The notes below the pieces were generated by a model. The model was not told the DNA's origin. It saw only the letters and a program-made list of their open reading frames with translations, and did not search any database. The translations under genes and the position numbers were made by a program. Of a DNA stretch of 13,350 nt, positions 6,673-13,350 are shown one piece after another. The stretch lies in NCBI RefSeq assembly GCF_020216685.1, contig NZ_JAIWNS010000046.1, positions 1 through 13,350 of the forward strand. The letters are read 5' to 3'. Source of the stretch: Methanospirillum hungatei (GTDB lineage: Archaea; Halobacteriota; Methanomicrobia; Methanomicrobiales; Methanospirillaceae). Within the stretch, counting starts at the first letter, position 1. Each line of letters opens with the position of its first letter.

Positions 6673-7245
6673 ATGGAGTTAAAAGGAAGCCAGACCGAAA
6701 AGAATCTCCTTGCAGCATTTGCAGGGGAATCCCAGGCCCGGATGCGATACAATTACTTTGCAAGTGTTGCGAAAAAAGAAGGATATGAACAGATCTCTGC
6801 AATCTTTACCGAGACTGCGGATAATGAGAAGGAACATGCAAAGCTCTTCTTTAAATTACTCCCCGGTGGAGATGCAGAAATTACCGCATCATATCCCTCA
6901 GGAATGATAAAAACAACTGCAGAAAACCTTAAGGCCGCAGCAGATGGTGAGAGTCATGAGTGGGGATCTCTCTATCCCGGATTTGCAGAAACTGCAGAGA
7001 AGGAAGGATTTAAAGAGATTGCAGAGACATTCCGTCACATTGCAAAGGTGGAAGTATCTCATGAAGAGCGGTTCCGCAAACTCCTCGCAGCAGTCGAGCA
7101 GGGAACGGTGTTTAAGCGGAATACTCCTGCCAGGTGGAAATGCAGAAATTGTGGGTATGTCCACGATGGTTCTGAAGCACCACATCCATGCCCGGTTTGT
7201 GCACATGCACAGGCATACTTTGAGCTCTGGTGCGATAATTACTAA
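6673..7245 (+). CDS. rbr: Rubrerythrin
   Basis: Rubrerythrin is a cytoplasmic non-haem di-iron peroxidase of anaerobes that reduces hydrogen peroxide with electrons delivered through its rubredoxin-like domain. The 190-residue product has the ferritin-like four-helix domain at residues about 1-145, with di-iron ligands in [13 protein letters not shown] (E19), [10 protein letters not shown] (E52, H55), GESHEW (E93, E96) and [10 protein letters not shown] (E127, H130). The rubredoxin-like domain follows, with C157-x2-C160 and C173-x2-C176 (KCRNCGYVH...PHPCPVC). Length and domain order are standard. ATG 6673 is preceded by GAGG about 10 bases upstream. The gene has its own promoter with an inverted repeat and ends in a T-rich terminator, so it is probably monocistronic and controlled by a dedicated regulator. 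Confidence 0.97.
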   Translation: MELKGSQTEKNLLAAFAGESQARMRYNYFASVAKKEGYEQISAIFTETADNEKEHAKLFFKLLPGGDAEITASYPSGMIKTTAENLKAAADGESHEWGSLYPGFAETAEKEGFKEIAETFRHIAKVEVSHEERFRKLLAAVEQGTVFKRNTPARWKCRNCGYVHDGSEAPHPCPVCAHAQAYFELWCDNY

Positions 7246-7262
7246 TCTCTTCTTTTTTCTTC
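7246..7262 (+). terminator. T-rich terminator after rubrerythrin
   Basis: A pyrimidine run of TCTCTTCTTTTTTCTTC begins immediately at the stop codon and has no hairpin, as expected for archaeal T-tract termination. A nearly identical run follows the HtpX gene. Confidence 0.55.
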
Positions 7263-7384
7263 AATTTATTATCAATTTATTTGTCTTTCAAAATCAAAGT
7301 CCTCATATCAGAAAAAATCACTCCATCGTGCAGGAAAATCGTCCGATATGATTGAGGAACTAAAAAAATGATTTCGTAAGCCTT

Positions 7385-7963
7385 TCAATGCTCTTTTGTC
7401 AGGAAGTATGACCCGATACACAAGGCAAGTATCGCAAGTGCAAGGAGCAGGGCATCACTGACGGCAATCATCTTCATAGATATGACATTCTTGAAGAATG
7501 CAACCATGAGGATGATGATGATCACTTTTATGATCTTGCTTTTCAGTTCATCCAGTGAGGTTATCTGAAGAAGGGGGTGCTCGACATCATCACACGTATC
7601 CCGTGCGACATCGATCTTTGAAATAATCAGTTCGTACAGTCCGAAGCTGAAGATCAGAAAGAATACTGCAATCAGGTAGAGATCGAGTGCTCCAATAAAT
7701 CCTTTGAGAATCTCTTCATTCTCCAGAGTTGCATGATCTGATGTCATACCTGCAATACTAAAGAGGATTTCCTTAACCGGATGGATGATCTCCAGGGTGC
7801 CCATGATAAAGAGGGCGACTGAAGCAATAGCACAGAAAATTACTGCAAGAAATGAGACGTACCGGAATTTCCAAAGCCAGTATTCGATTGGATTAAGGAT
7901 TTTACACTCAAAGGATTCCTTATCTACAGAAATCATTTTTTTGATCATATGATTCTTCTGCAT
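7385..7963 (-). CDS. UPF0114 (YqhA) family integral membrane protein
   Basis: A 192-residue protein with about four membrane helices, at roughly 35-56, 88-113, 142-162 and 168-188. The family signature is seen in FRYVSFLAVIFCAIASVALF near the N-terminus, in FGLYELIISKID at the second helix, and in ITSLDELKSKIIKVIIIILM before the third. UPF0114 members have no established biochemical function. ATG 7963, 7948 and 7936 are possible starts. A TATA-like AAATATTTATT on this strand (about 7992-7982) would start transcription almost on ATG 7963, so either that start is leaderless or the true start is ATG 7948. The gene is divergent from the histidine kinase and convergent with rubrerythrin across about 140 bases. 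Confidence 0.88.
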   Translation of the reverse strand: MQKNHMIKKMISVDKESFECKILNPIEYWLWKFRYVSFLAVIFCAIASVALFIMGTLEIIHPVKEILFSIAGMTSDHATLENEEILKGFIGALDLYLIAVFFLIFSFGLYELIISKIDVARDTCDDVEHPLLQITSLDELKSKIIKVIIIILMVAFFKNVISMKMIAVSDALLLALAILALCIGSYFLTKEH

Positions 7964-8095
7964 TATGAGGCATACGAGAGCAATAAATATTTGCCCTGTC
8001 CAAAGGGAGCTGGCAAGAGCAAATATAATATATCTGCCTAAAATCTATTTTGGAATCCTTTCTGCCGTTGATTGCTTTCTCCGAACTCGTGAACA

Positions 8096-8143
8096 TATAC
8101 ATATATATCATGAAGGAAAATACTCATCCATCTATACATATAT
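8096..8143 (+). promoter_or_regulatory. Two identical TATA-like elements before the histidine kinase gene
   Basis: TATACATATAT occurs exactly at 8096-8106 and again at 8133-8143, 37 bases apart. The second copy would place transcription start near 8165-8170, giving a leader of about 50 bases to the preferred start at 8219. The two copies may be tandem promoters or a duplicated regulator site. Confidence 0.4.
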
Positions 8144-8218
8144 CCCGTTTGTCCATACCAAAGGGGGATGAGGGGTGGACAACCGGTATACGTCTTTGCG
8201 ATGGTGGGGGTGAGGATT

Positions 8219-9637
8219 TTGGTATCGGTACTCTATGTAGATGATGAAGAGGATCTCTGTGTTGCCTCCTCTCTTTTTCTCAAACGGAAAGGGTTCTCTG
8301 TAACAACGTGTTCTTCGGCTACAGAGGCACTGGATATTCTCAAAAAGTCTTCATATGATGTCATCGTTTCAGATTACATGATGCCAGGAATGGATGGAAT
8401 CTCTCTCCTTACTGAAGTTCGGAGGATACATGGAGATATTCCATTTATTCTTTTCACCGGCAGGGGGGATGAGGAGGTTGTAATCCGGGCTATTGAGCAG
8501 AAAGCCGATTACTATGTCAGGAAAGGAAATGATCCGACCACCGTTTTTTCAGACCTTGCCTATACCGTCGATAACGTTGTTGAGCGGTACAAAACAAAAA
8601 AAGACCTGTTTGAGAGTGAGGAAAAATACCGGTTCCTGGTAACCCATGCATTGGAGCCGATACTTATTGTTGATCTGCATGGAACCCTTCTTTTTGCAAA
8701 TAATGCCGCGGCAAAGATGATTGAAGTTGCAGATATCCCTGAAAATCTGGGACGGAATGTCATGGAGTTTATATCTCCTGAATCACATGAGGCAGTAATT
8801 CGTGATTTTTCCGAAGTTGCACGAGGGCATGACTCCTATATTGCCGAATATGAAGCGGTTACGTCTCAAGGCCGGCCTGTCACGGTTGAGAGTATTGGAA
8901 AGCTGATACACTATGAGGATAATCCTGCAATCCTTCTCTCACTTCGCGATATTACCGACCGGAAACAGATAGAAAAATCTCTTCGGAAGGCCTCAAAGCA
9001 GATAAATCTCATGAATAGTATCACCAGACATGACATTTTAAATAAGGTCACCATCATTCTGGGTGCAATCGAGATAGCAGAGATGGAATGCAGTGATCCT
9101 TCCATATCCCACTATTTCAAAACCCTTGAGTCAGCCACGACTGCCATTCAAAAGCAGATTGAATTTACCCGGCTGTATCAGGATTTGGGAATCCATGAGC
9201 CGTCATGGCAATCCCCGGTCATGATAATAAAGGGGCTGCAGATCCCAGAAGGGCTGACTTTGGACGTCAATCTTGAAGAGATTTCTGTTTTTGCTGATCC
9301 GATGCTGGAAAAAGTCTTTTTCAACCTCCTTGATAATTCCCTTCGTCATGGTGAAACGGTGTCACATATTCTGGTTACCGGATTCAGGCATCCGGACGGG
9401 TACACCATTTCATGGGAGGATAACGGGATTGGTGTCAGGGATAACGAGAAAGAGGCAATATTTGACCGTGGGCATGGGAAACATACCGGCCTTGGACTTT
9501 TTCTTGTCAGGGAGATCCTTGCTTTGACCGGCATATCAATTGCTGAGACCGGAACAGAAGGAAAAGGGGCCAGATTTGAGATTACCATTCCAAAGGGTAT
9601 CTATGCAGATACGATCGTCTCCCCGGCTCTGGCATGA
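8219..9637 (+). CDS. Receiver-PAS-histidine kinase hybrid signalling protein
   Basis: From TTG 8219 the product has 472 residues. Residues 1-120 are a receiver domain with acidic pocket D8/D9 (VLYVDDEEDL), phosphoacceptor D52 (VSDYMMPGMDG), T80 (LFTGRG) and K102. Residues about 133-248 are a PAS domain. A dimerisation helix carries the phospho-histidine H271 in TRHDILNK, an H-box type common in methanogen kinases. The ATPase domain has the N-box FFNLLDNSLRHG, G1 DNGIG and G2 GLGLFLV. No membrane helix is present, so it is a cytoplasmic sensor, and the stimulus of the PAS domain is unknown. I preferred TTG 8219 because GGGTGAGG lies just upstream and MVSVLYVDD is a typical receiver start; in-frame ATG 8168 and ATG 8201 are alternatives. 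No cognate response regulator lies nearby, so it is an orphan. Confidence 0.93.
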   Translation: MVSVLYVDDEEDLCVASSLFLKRKGFSVTTCSSATEALDILKKSSYDVIVSDYMMPGMDGISLLTEVRRIHGDIPFILFTGRGDEEVVIRAIEQKADYYVRKGNDPTTVFSDLAYTVDNVVERYKTKKDLFESEEKYRFLVTHALEPILIVDLHGTLLFANNAAAKMIEVADIPENLGRNVMEFISPESHEAVIRDFSEVARGHDSYIAEYEAVTSQGRPVTVESIGKLIHYEDNPAILLSLRDITDRKQIEKSLRKASKQINLMNSITRHDILNKVTIILGAIEIAEMECSDPSISHYFKTLESATTAIQKQIEFTRLYQDLGIHEPSWQSPVMIIKGLQIPEGLTLDVNLEEISVFADPMLEKVFFNLLDNSLRHGETVSHILVTGFRHPDGYTISWEDNGIGVRDNEKEAIFDRGHGKHTGLGLFLVREILALTGISIAETGTEGKGARFEITIPKGIYADTIVSPALA

Positions 9638-9743
9638 CCATTCGTATTCAGAATGCGACAGTGGGTCATTGATCCATCTATTGCAGGGAAGGATTCATTA
9701 TACTGAGTCGGGTAGGGATAAAGTTCTCACCTTTTGAGAAGTC

Positions 9744-10214
9744 ATGGTTATGAAAATGGGTGATGGAATAAGAAACCCGGGTAGACAGGTTGCAGTTATT
9801 GGAGGATCCGAGGCAGAGAAAGAGGCCCTCCTGCATGCAGAACGGGTTGGTCTGCTCCTTGCACAACATGGGGCCGTTCTTCTCTCCGGAGGACGGGGTG
9901 GAGTTATGGAGGCCTCATGTCGTGGTGCCTTCCATGCAGGAGGTATAGTGGTCGGTATCGTTCCAGGTTCAGAAGGAAATTCCTATCTTACTGTAATAAT
10001 TAAAACCCGGATGGATCATGCCCGAAATTTTATCCTGGTTGGCTCCGCAGATGCAGTAATTGCAATTGGAGGAGAATACGGGACATTAACCGAGATTGCC
10101 TACGCCCTGAAATCGGGGATCCCGGTATACGGGATTTCAACCTGGGACATTCCTGGTGTCATACCCTGCGAAAGCCCTGATCAGGCAGTGCTCCGGGCGA
10201 TATCTGATCCCTGA
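9744..10214 (+). CDS. TIGR00725-type SLOG superfamily protein (LOG / Moco-carrier-like)
   Basis: A 156-residue Rossmann-like protein. The start QVAVIGGSEA (residues 15-24), LLSGGRGGVMEASCRGAF (about 47-63), VVGIVPG (69-75), and IAIGGEYGTLTEIAYAL (106-122) are the nucleotide-binding loops of the TIGR00725 family, in the same superfamily as LOG phosphoribohydrolases and molybdenum-cofactor carrier proteins. The LOG motif PGGxGTxxE appears as IGGEYGTLTE. Which ligand it binds is unknown, and the old label lysine decarboxylase is not supported by any biochemistry visible here. ATG 9744, 9750 and 9756 are all possible starts. A short hairpin (TTCTCA/TGAGAA, 9725-9741) lies directly before the first. 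It precedes htpX by about 90 bases on the same strand with a likely separate promoter. Confidence 0.9.
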   Translation: MVMKMGDGIRNPGRQVAVIGGSEAEKEALLHAERVGLLLAQHGAVLLSGGRGGVMEASCRGAFHAGGIVVGIVPGSEGNSYLTVIIKTRMDHARNFILVGSADAVIAIGGEYGTLTEIAYALKSGIPVYGISTWDIPGVIPCESPDQAVLRAISDP

Positions 10215-10303
10215 ATAAATCCTTTCTTCTTTTGTTCCGACAGATATACACATCCGGATGGTATAACTCTTTATCCTCAAAGATAAAAGTACCTTAGACC
10301 GAT

Positions 10304-11182
10304 ATGAAGTGGAAACGTGATGCAGGCCTTACAGGACGAATACTCCTGACATGGGCACTGCTCTTACTCGTGTATCTGGTGTTCATGGGTATTCTTATGG
10401 CTCTTGGTCTGCCATCCGGATTTATTGTCCTGATTGCAGTTGTCATGGGCCTTGTCCAGTACTTCTTCTCTGACAGACTGGTGCTCATGACCACCGGTTC
10501 GAAGATTGTTGAATATGATGAAGCTCCGGATCTCCACCGCATGATCGAGAAGTTATGCACAGAAGCAGACCTTCCAAAGCCACGGATTGCGGTCATGCAT
10601 TCCCCGATGCCAAACGCATTTGCAACCGGCAGAAGCCCGAATCATGCAGTTGTGGCAGTAACGGATTCTATCATGCAGACATTAAACCGCGATGAGCTTG
10701 AGGCGGTCCTGGCACATGAACTCTCGCATGTGAAAAACCGAGATATCCTTACCATGACGGTTGCCAGCTTTGTTGCCATGATCGCATCCATGATCATGAA
10801 CAACTTCCTGTTCGCCTCAATATTCAGTAACCGGGAACAGGGAGGAGCATGGATTATTGCAGGAATTGTTGCAGCAGTGGTCTGGGTTATTGCAACGCTC
10901 CTCATGATGGCACTCTCCAGGTATCGGGAGTTTGCAGCCGACCGGGGAGCAGCATATATTACCAATAACCCGGATGCCCTGATATCAGCTCTTCAGAAGA
11001 TCAGCGGAAGAATGGATCGTCTTCCGCCTGAAGCAAAAGTTGCAGCTGAAGGAGCAAATGCATTCTACATCATCCCCGCCCTGTCTGGAAAAACTCTTGC
11101 AGGGCTCTTCTCAACTCACCCGGCTCTTGAAAAGCGGATTGAAAACCTTGAAAAAGTCAGGGCAGAAATTCGCGGATATTAA
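10304..11182 (+). CDS. htpX: HtpX-type membrane zinc metalloprotease
   Basis: HtpX is an M48-family integral membrane protease with a cytosolic active site that degrades misfolded membrane proteins under envelope stress. The 292-residue product has two N-terminal membrane helices (about 12-33 and 38-56), the zinc site HELSH at 138-142 with catalytic E139, a hydrophobic stretch at about 148-172 and another at 183-204, and the third ligand E209 in YREFAADRGA. The family segment PNAFATGRSPNHAVVAVT is also present, as is the late FSTHPALEKRIENL. Length is usual. A TATA-like GGTATAACTC lies about 40 bases before ATG 10304 and there is no Shine-Dalgarno sequence, suggesting a short-leader or leaderless message. 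Confidence 0.97.
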   Translation: MKWKRDAGLTGRILLTWALLLLVYLVFMGILMALGLPSGFIVLIAVVMGLVQYFFSDRLVLMTTGSKIVEYDEAPDLHRMIEKLCTEADLPKPRIAVMHSPMPNAFATGRSPNHAVVAVTDSIMQTLNRDELEAVLAHELSHVKNRDILTMTVASFVAMIASMIMNNFLFASIFSNREQGGAWIIAGIVAAVVWVIATLLMMALSRYREFAADRGAAYITNNPDALISALQKISGRMDRLPPEAKVAAEGANAFYIIPALSGKTLAGLFSTHPALEKRIENLEKVRAEIRGY

Positions 11183-11183
11183 A

Positions 11184-11200
11184 TCTCTTCTTTTTTTCTC
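11184..11200 (+). terminator. T-rich terminator after htpX
   Basis: TCTCTTCTTTTTTTCTC starts two bases after the htpX stop codon, without a hairpin, and matches the run after rubrerythrin. Confidence 0.55.
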
Positions 11201-11244
11201 TATATCGACAGGTATTAGTATTCCCTGATATCAACTGGAATGAT

Positions 11245-12249
11245 ATGATCCCCATGCGGTTCGTATTCACAGGTTTCCTGCTCCTTCTGTCTCTCATGGG
11301 ATGGTTTGTTTCTGCAGATACTGCCAGTCATGACCTTCAGGTACTCTATCCGGTTTCCATTGAGACTCAGGTGGAAGGGTATATTGAACTCTTCAAAGAC
11401 AAATATCCTGATATCCCGGTGATTCCGGTGAAAACAAACGGGACCGGTGATCTCGTATCCCTGGTACAGAATAATGAATCAGGTTATGATGTTCTCATAG
11501 TTCCTGATTATGTGTCCTTTGAAAAAGGGCTGATGCCATCCTATATCACATGGGATATCAGGTATGGCAATTGTGCCATGGTGCTGAGCTATACCCCGGA
11601 AAGTGCATATGCCGACATGATAACTTCGGAGAACTGGTATGATGTTCTCAGCCAGGAAAAGGTAACAACTGCTATCGTGCATCCTGATGCCGATGCCAGA
11701 GGCTGGCGTTCGCTGGTGACCTTGAGCCTTGCAGATGATCATTATGAAAAACCGATATTCGAGACCATCATTCCACCAGAGTCTGGCATTACCCGTATGG
11801 AATCTGAGAATGGAACCATAGTATCTGCAGTAAACCCTCACAGCCATGGTAATTTCCTGGTTCTGAATACTACAACCGAGGCCTTCGATTATACAAAGAA
11901 TAGCACGGTTGATTATACCTTAAATTACCAGGGAGGTGCATATCAGCATGGGCTGTCCATGATTAACCTTCCGGAGGAGATAGATCTGTCTATTCCTGAA
12001 TTCCAGGAAAATTACTGGAGTGTGGGAGTTGAAACTGGTTCAGGAATGAAACACTCTCCGCCCATTGTCTTTGCAGTTTCCATCCCGACCAATGCTCAAA
12101 ACAGGGATGCCGGCATCGATTTTATAAGGCTCATACTGAGTGAAGAAGGAAAAGAGGTATTACGAGGATTAGGCCAGGATCCAATCCGGCCTGCAGAAGG
12201 TTTTGGTGATGTTCCCCCTGAATTAGGCTCGCTGGTATCATTGGGATAA
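11245..12249 (+). CDS. Secreted WtpA/ModA-like solute-binding protein (divergent)
   Basis: A 334-residue protein with a hydrophobic signal sequence (residues about 5-24, RFVFTGFLLLLSLMGWFVSA). The order of motifs follows WtpA, the archaeal tungstate/molybdate-binding protein: YDVLIVPDYVSFEKGLMP (81-98), RYGNCAMVLSYTPES (106-120), ENWYDVLS, HPDADARGWRSLV (146-158) and YQGGAYQHGLSMINLPEEI (228-246). However, the family's DPCGYRS appears as DARGWRS and the FEY(R/K)SVA segment as LNYQGGA, so a carboxylate that coordinates the oxyanion in WtpA/ModA is Asn (N227). The early AGSLT region reads YPVSIET. No ABC permease or ATPase lies next to it. It may bind another ligand or act in sensing. ATG 11254 is an alternative start. 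A hairpin terminator ends the gene. Confidence 0.82.
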   Translation: MIPMRFVFTGFLLLLSLMGWFVSADTASHDLQVLYPVSIETQVEGYIELFKDKYPDIPVIPVKTNGTGDLVSLVQNNESGYDVLIVPDYVSFEKGLMPSYITWDIRYGNCAMVLSYTPESAYADMITSENWYDVLSQEKVTTAIVHPDADARGWRSLVTLSLADDHYEKPIFETIIPPESGITRMESENGTIVSAVNPHSHGNFLVLNTTTEAFDYTKNSTVDYTLNYQGGAYQHGLSMINLPEEIDLSIPEFQENYWSVGVETGSGMKHSPPIVFAVSIPTNAQNRDAGIDFIRLILSEEGKEVLRGLGQDPIRPAEGFGDVPPELGSLVSLG

Positions 12250-12274
12250 GGCCTAAAGCTGGCCTTTCTTTTTT
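12248..12274 (+). terminator. Hairpin plus T-tract terminator
   Basis: AAGGCC (12248-12253) and GGCCTT (12261-12266) pair around a 7-base loop, followed by a T-rich run TCTTTTTTAT. It begins on the stop codon of the WtpA-like gene and lies between two convergent genes. Confidence 0.65.
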
Positions 12275-12584
12275 ATATCTCCCGAATTTCAAACCAGGGC
12301 AGGTCATTCTCTGCATGAGTCGGATGATGTTCTGATGGATAAATAAGGTTTTTATTGATTTCAAACCATGGAGCAGGTTCATCAGGGTTGGTCGGGTGGT
12401 CAGGTGAGGTAAAAATCTTCTTGTCACGGATTACATACCAGGAGACCGGTTCCTGGGGATGAGTCGGATGGTACAGGGTTGTGTAAATCTCGTTCTCTAC
12501 GATTTCAAACCATGGAACCGGTTCATCAGGACTTTCCGGATGAAATGAGGTGGTGTATATATTCATCATTATACATCGGCTCAT
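12273..12584 (-). CDS. Small protein of four 24-residue repeats, function unknown
   Basis: The 103-residue product is eight leader residues followed by four tandem units: residues 9-32, 33-56, 57-80 and 81-103. The consensus is I-Y/F-T-x3-H-P-T-x-P-D/Q-E-P-V-P-W-F-E-I plus four variable residues; the first two thirds of a unit read, for example, IYTTLYHPTHPQEPVSWYVI. Each unit seems to hold two short strands (IYTT and PWFEI) joined by a Pro/Asp-rich turn, so a closed four-fold beta structure is plausible, similar in principle to the four-fold beta-flower proteins, which also repeat a short IY...PVAYI pattern; homology to them is not shown. There is no signal peptide or membrane helix. The conserved pattern across diverged units argues for a real protein. 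ATG 12584, 12569 and 12566 are possible starts. It is convergent with the WtpA-like gene. Confidence 0.8.
   Translation of the reverse strand: MSRCIMMNIYTTSFHPESPDEPVPWFEIVENEIYTTLYHPTHPQEPVSWYVIRDKKIFTSPDHPTNPDEPAPWFEINKNLIYPSEHHPTHAENDLPWFEIREI
12276..12560 (-). repeat. Four 72-bp coding repeats
   Basis: Units run on the minus strand as 12560-12489, 12488-12417, 12416-12345 and 12344-12276, the last one codon shorter before the stop. Period is exactly 72 bases with no insertions. Similarity is greater in protein than in DNA, so the duplication is old and kept by selection on the protein. Confidence 0.8.
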
Positions 12585-12707
12585 GAGTTCTTAATTTTTA
12601 CATGAAGAGGGAGAATGAAAACCATGAGACACTCATTGCCATCCCAATACGATGGAGTTGTGACGACTTGAAAGCCATGAATCTCTTGATTAGCAGAAAC
12701 CGAAAGA

Positions 12708-12721
12708 ATTAAGGTCTTAAT
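12708..12721. promoter_or_regulatory. Hyphenated palindrome ATTAAG-GT-CTTAAT before the protease gene
   Basis: Two exact 6-bp arms around GT, ending 15 bases before ATG 12737 and just upstream of its ribosome binding site AAAGGAA. It may be an operator or part of the promoter; no direct support beyond symmetry and position. Confidence 0.3.
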
Positions 12722-12736
12722 CACGAAAAGGAAATT

Positions 12737-13350
12737 ATGAACCGGTTAATCATACTTTTTTTGCTTTTTTCGTGCTTCATTCCAGGCCTTGTTGCCGATG
12801 AAGGATCATCTGATCACCTTTTTTTACAGGCCGAACATGCTCCGGAATACTCCCAGATTCTGGTTAAACTTGCTACTTCCTATACAAATACCGTTCCAGA
12901 TATTCATTCTTTAGCAGGAGAAATTCAGGGAGAGGTAGTAACTGACTATGCTGATCTCAATTATCCCGGTCTTTTCCTTGTCCGGGTGCCTGGTGAGAGA
13001 GACGTTCAGGAGTCGGTGAGTTTTTTTGCCAGCCAGCCAGGAGTTGCATATGCAGAACCAGATTATCCCATCAGGTTTGACAGGATTCCAGATGATCCGG
13101 ATCTCCTGCATCAATGGGGATTATACAATACCGGCCAGGTGTACAAAACGAATAGTACGCCGGGAATACCTGGAGCTGATGGGAAGGTCACTGACGCCTG
13201 GAATGTTTCCACCGGGACAAAGGATGTGGTGATTGCAGTTCTGGATACCGGTATTGATTACTATCACCCCGATTTATCGGGGAATCTCTGGACAGACCCG
13301 GTGACCGGAGCACATGGATATAATGTCATTGACGGGAGTTATGATCCTCT
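12737..13350 (+). CDS. Secreted subtilisin-like serine protease (S8), 3' part beyond window
   Basis: The frame is open from ATG 12737 to the right edge, 204 codons. Residues 1-20 are a signal peptide (RLIILFLLFSCFIPGLVA). Residues about 35-112 resemble an inhibitor I9-like propeptide, with ILVKLA, LFLVRVPG and the closing VAYAEPDYPI typical of subtilase pro-regions. The catalytic domain begins with LLHQWGLYNTGQ and VTDAWNVSTG, a start seen in many S8 proteases, and holds the catalytic Asp170 in VVIAVLDTGIDYYHPDL. The catalytic His and Ser lie outside the window, so activity cannot be confirmed. AAAGGAA six bases before the ATG supports the start. The enzyme would act outside the cell or at the envelope. 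Confidence 0.93.
   Translation, partial: MNRLIILFLLFSCFIPGLVADEGSSDHLFLQAEHAPEYSQILVKLATSYTNTVPDIHSLAGEIQGEVVTDYADLNYPGLFLVRVPGERDVQESVSFFASQPGVAYAEPDYPIRFDRIPDDPDLLHQWGLYNTGQVYKTNSTPGIPGADGKVTDAWNVSTGTKDVVIAVLDTGIDYYHPDLSGNLWTDPVTGAHGYNVIDGSYDP

Noticed and set aside
9725-9741. Hairpin TTCTCA/TGAGAA before the SLOG gene
   Set aside because: Stem of six weak pairs without a T-tract. It is too weak to call a terminator or a translational switch.
12614-12670. 18-codon ORF after GAGGGAG between the repeat protein and the protease
   Set aside because: Spacing to the purine run is too short and the peptide has no recognisable feature.

Overview
The window reads as a piece of a methanogenic archaeon chromosome of moderate GC content, most likely of the order Methanomicrobiales. 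This is inferred from gene content and style, not from a marker gene. The clues are a WtpA-type oxyanion-binding protein, a receiver-PAS-histidine kinase with an H-box of the RHDILNK type, rubrerythrin and WrbA-type oxygen-defence proteins, archaeal TATA elements upstream of most genes, T-rich terminators, and very few Shine-Dalgarno-dependent starts. No rRNA, tRNA, CRISPR array, transposase or integrase was seen.

Layout. (1) 1-1222, minus strand: an intact N-terminal and central part of an AAA-type/DUF4143 ATPase that runs off the left edge, with a duplicated AT-rich palindromic element over its promoter. (2) 1433-2503: an EamA/DMT-family permease with an unusual 67-residue tail holding 24 histidines. 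(3) 2844-4226: an AlbA_2/RecG-C-type putative transcriptional regulator, followed by about 535 bases without a gene that carry a regular array of 9-bp iteron-like units and an inverted repeat in front of the next promoter. (4) 4865-7245: a likely oxidative-stress and metal block made of a WrbA flavodoxin-like quinone reductase, a DtxR/MntR-family metal sensor, a small membrane protein on the minus strand and a rubrerythrin. A perfect inverted repeat sits between the last two, divergent, genes. (5) 7385-7963, minus: a UPF0114 membrane protein. (6) 8219-9637: an orphan hybrid histidine kinase. (7) 9744-10214 and 10304-11182: a TIGR00725-type SLOG protein and the membrane protease HtpX. (8) 11245-12249: a secreted WtpA-like solute-binding protein without ABC partners and with changed ligand positions. 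(9) 12273-12584, minus: a small protein made almost only of four 24-residue repeats. (10) 12737 to the right edge: the start of a secreted subtilisin-like protease.

Most genes appear to be single transcription units with their own promoters; there is no long operon. The clearest functional theme is protection against oxygen, metal and envelope stress (WrbA, DtxR-like regulator, rubrerythrin, HtpX). The most unusual items are the four-fold repeat protein at 12273-12584, the 9/11-spaced iteron array at 4267-4326, the ligand-altered WtpA-like protein, and the His-rich DMT permease. None of them forms a convincing new multi-gene system on the evidence visible here.
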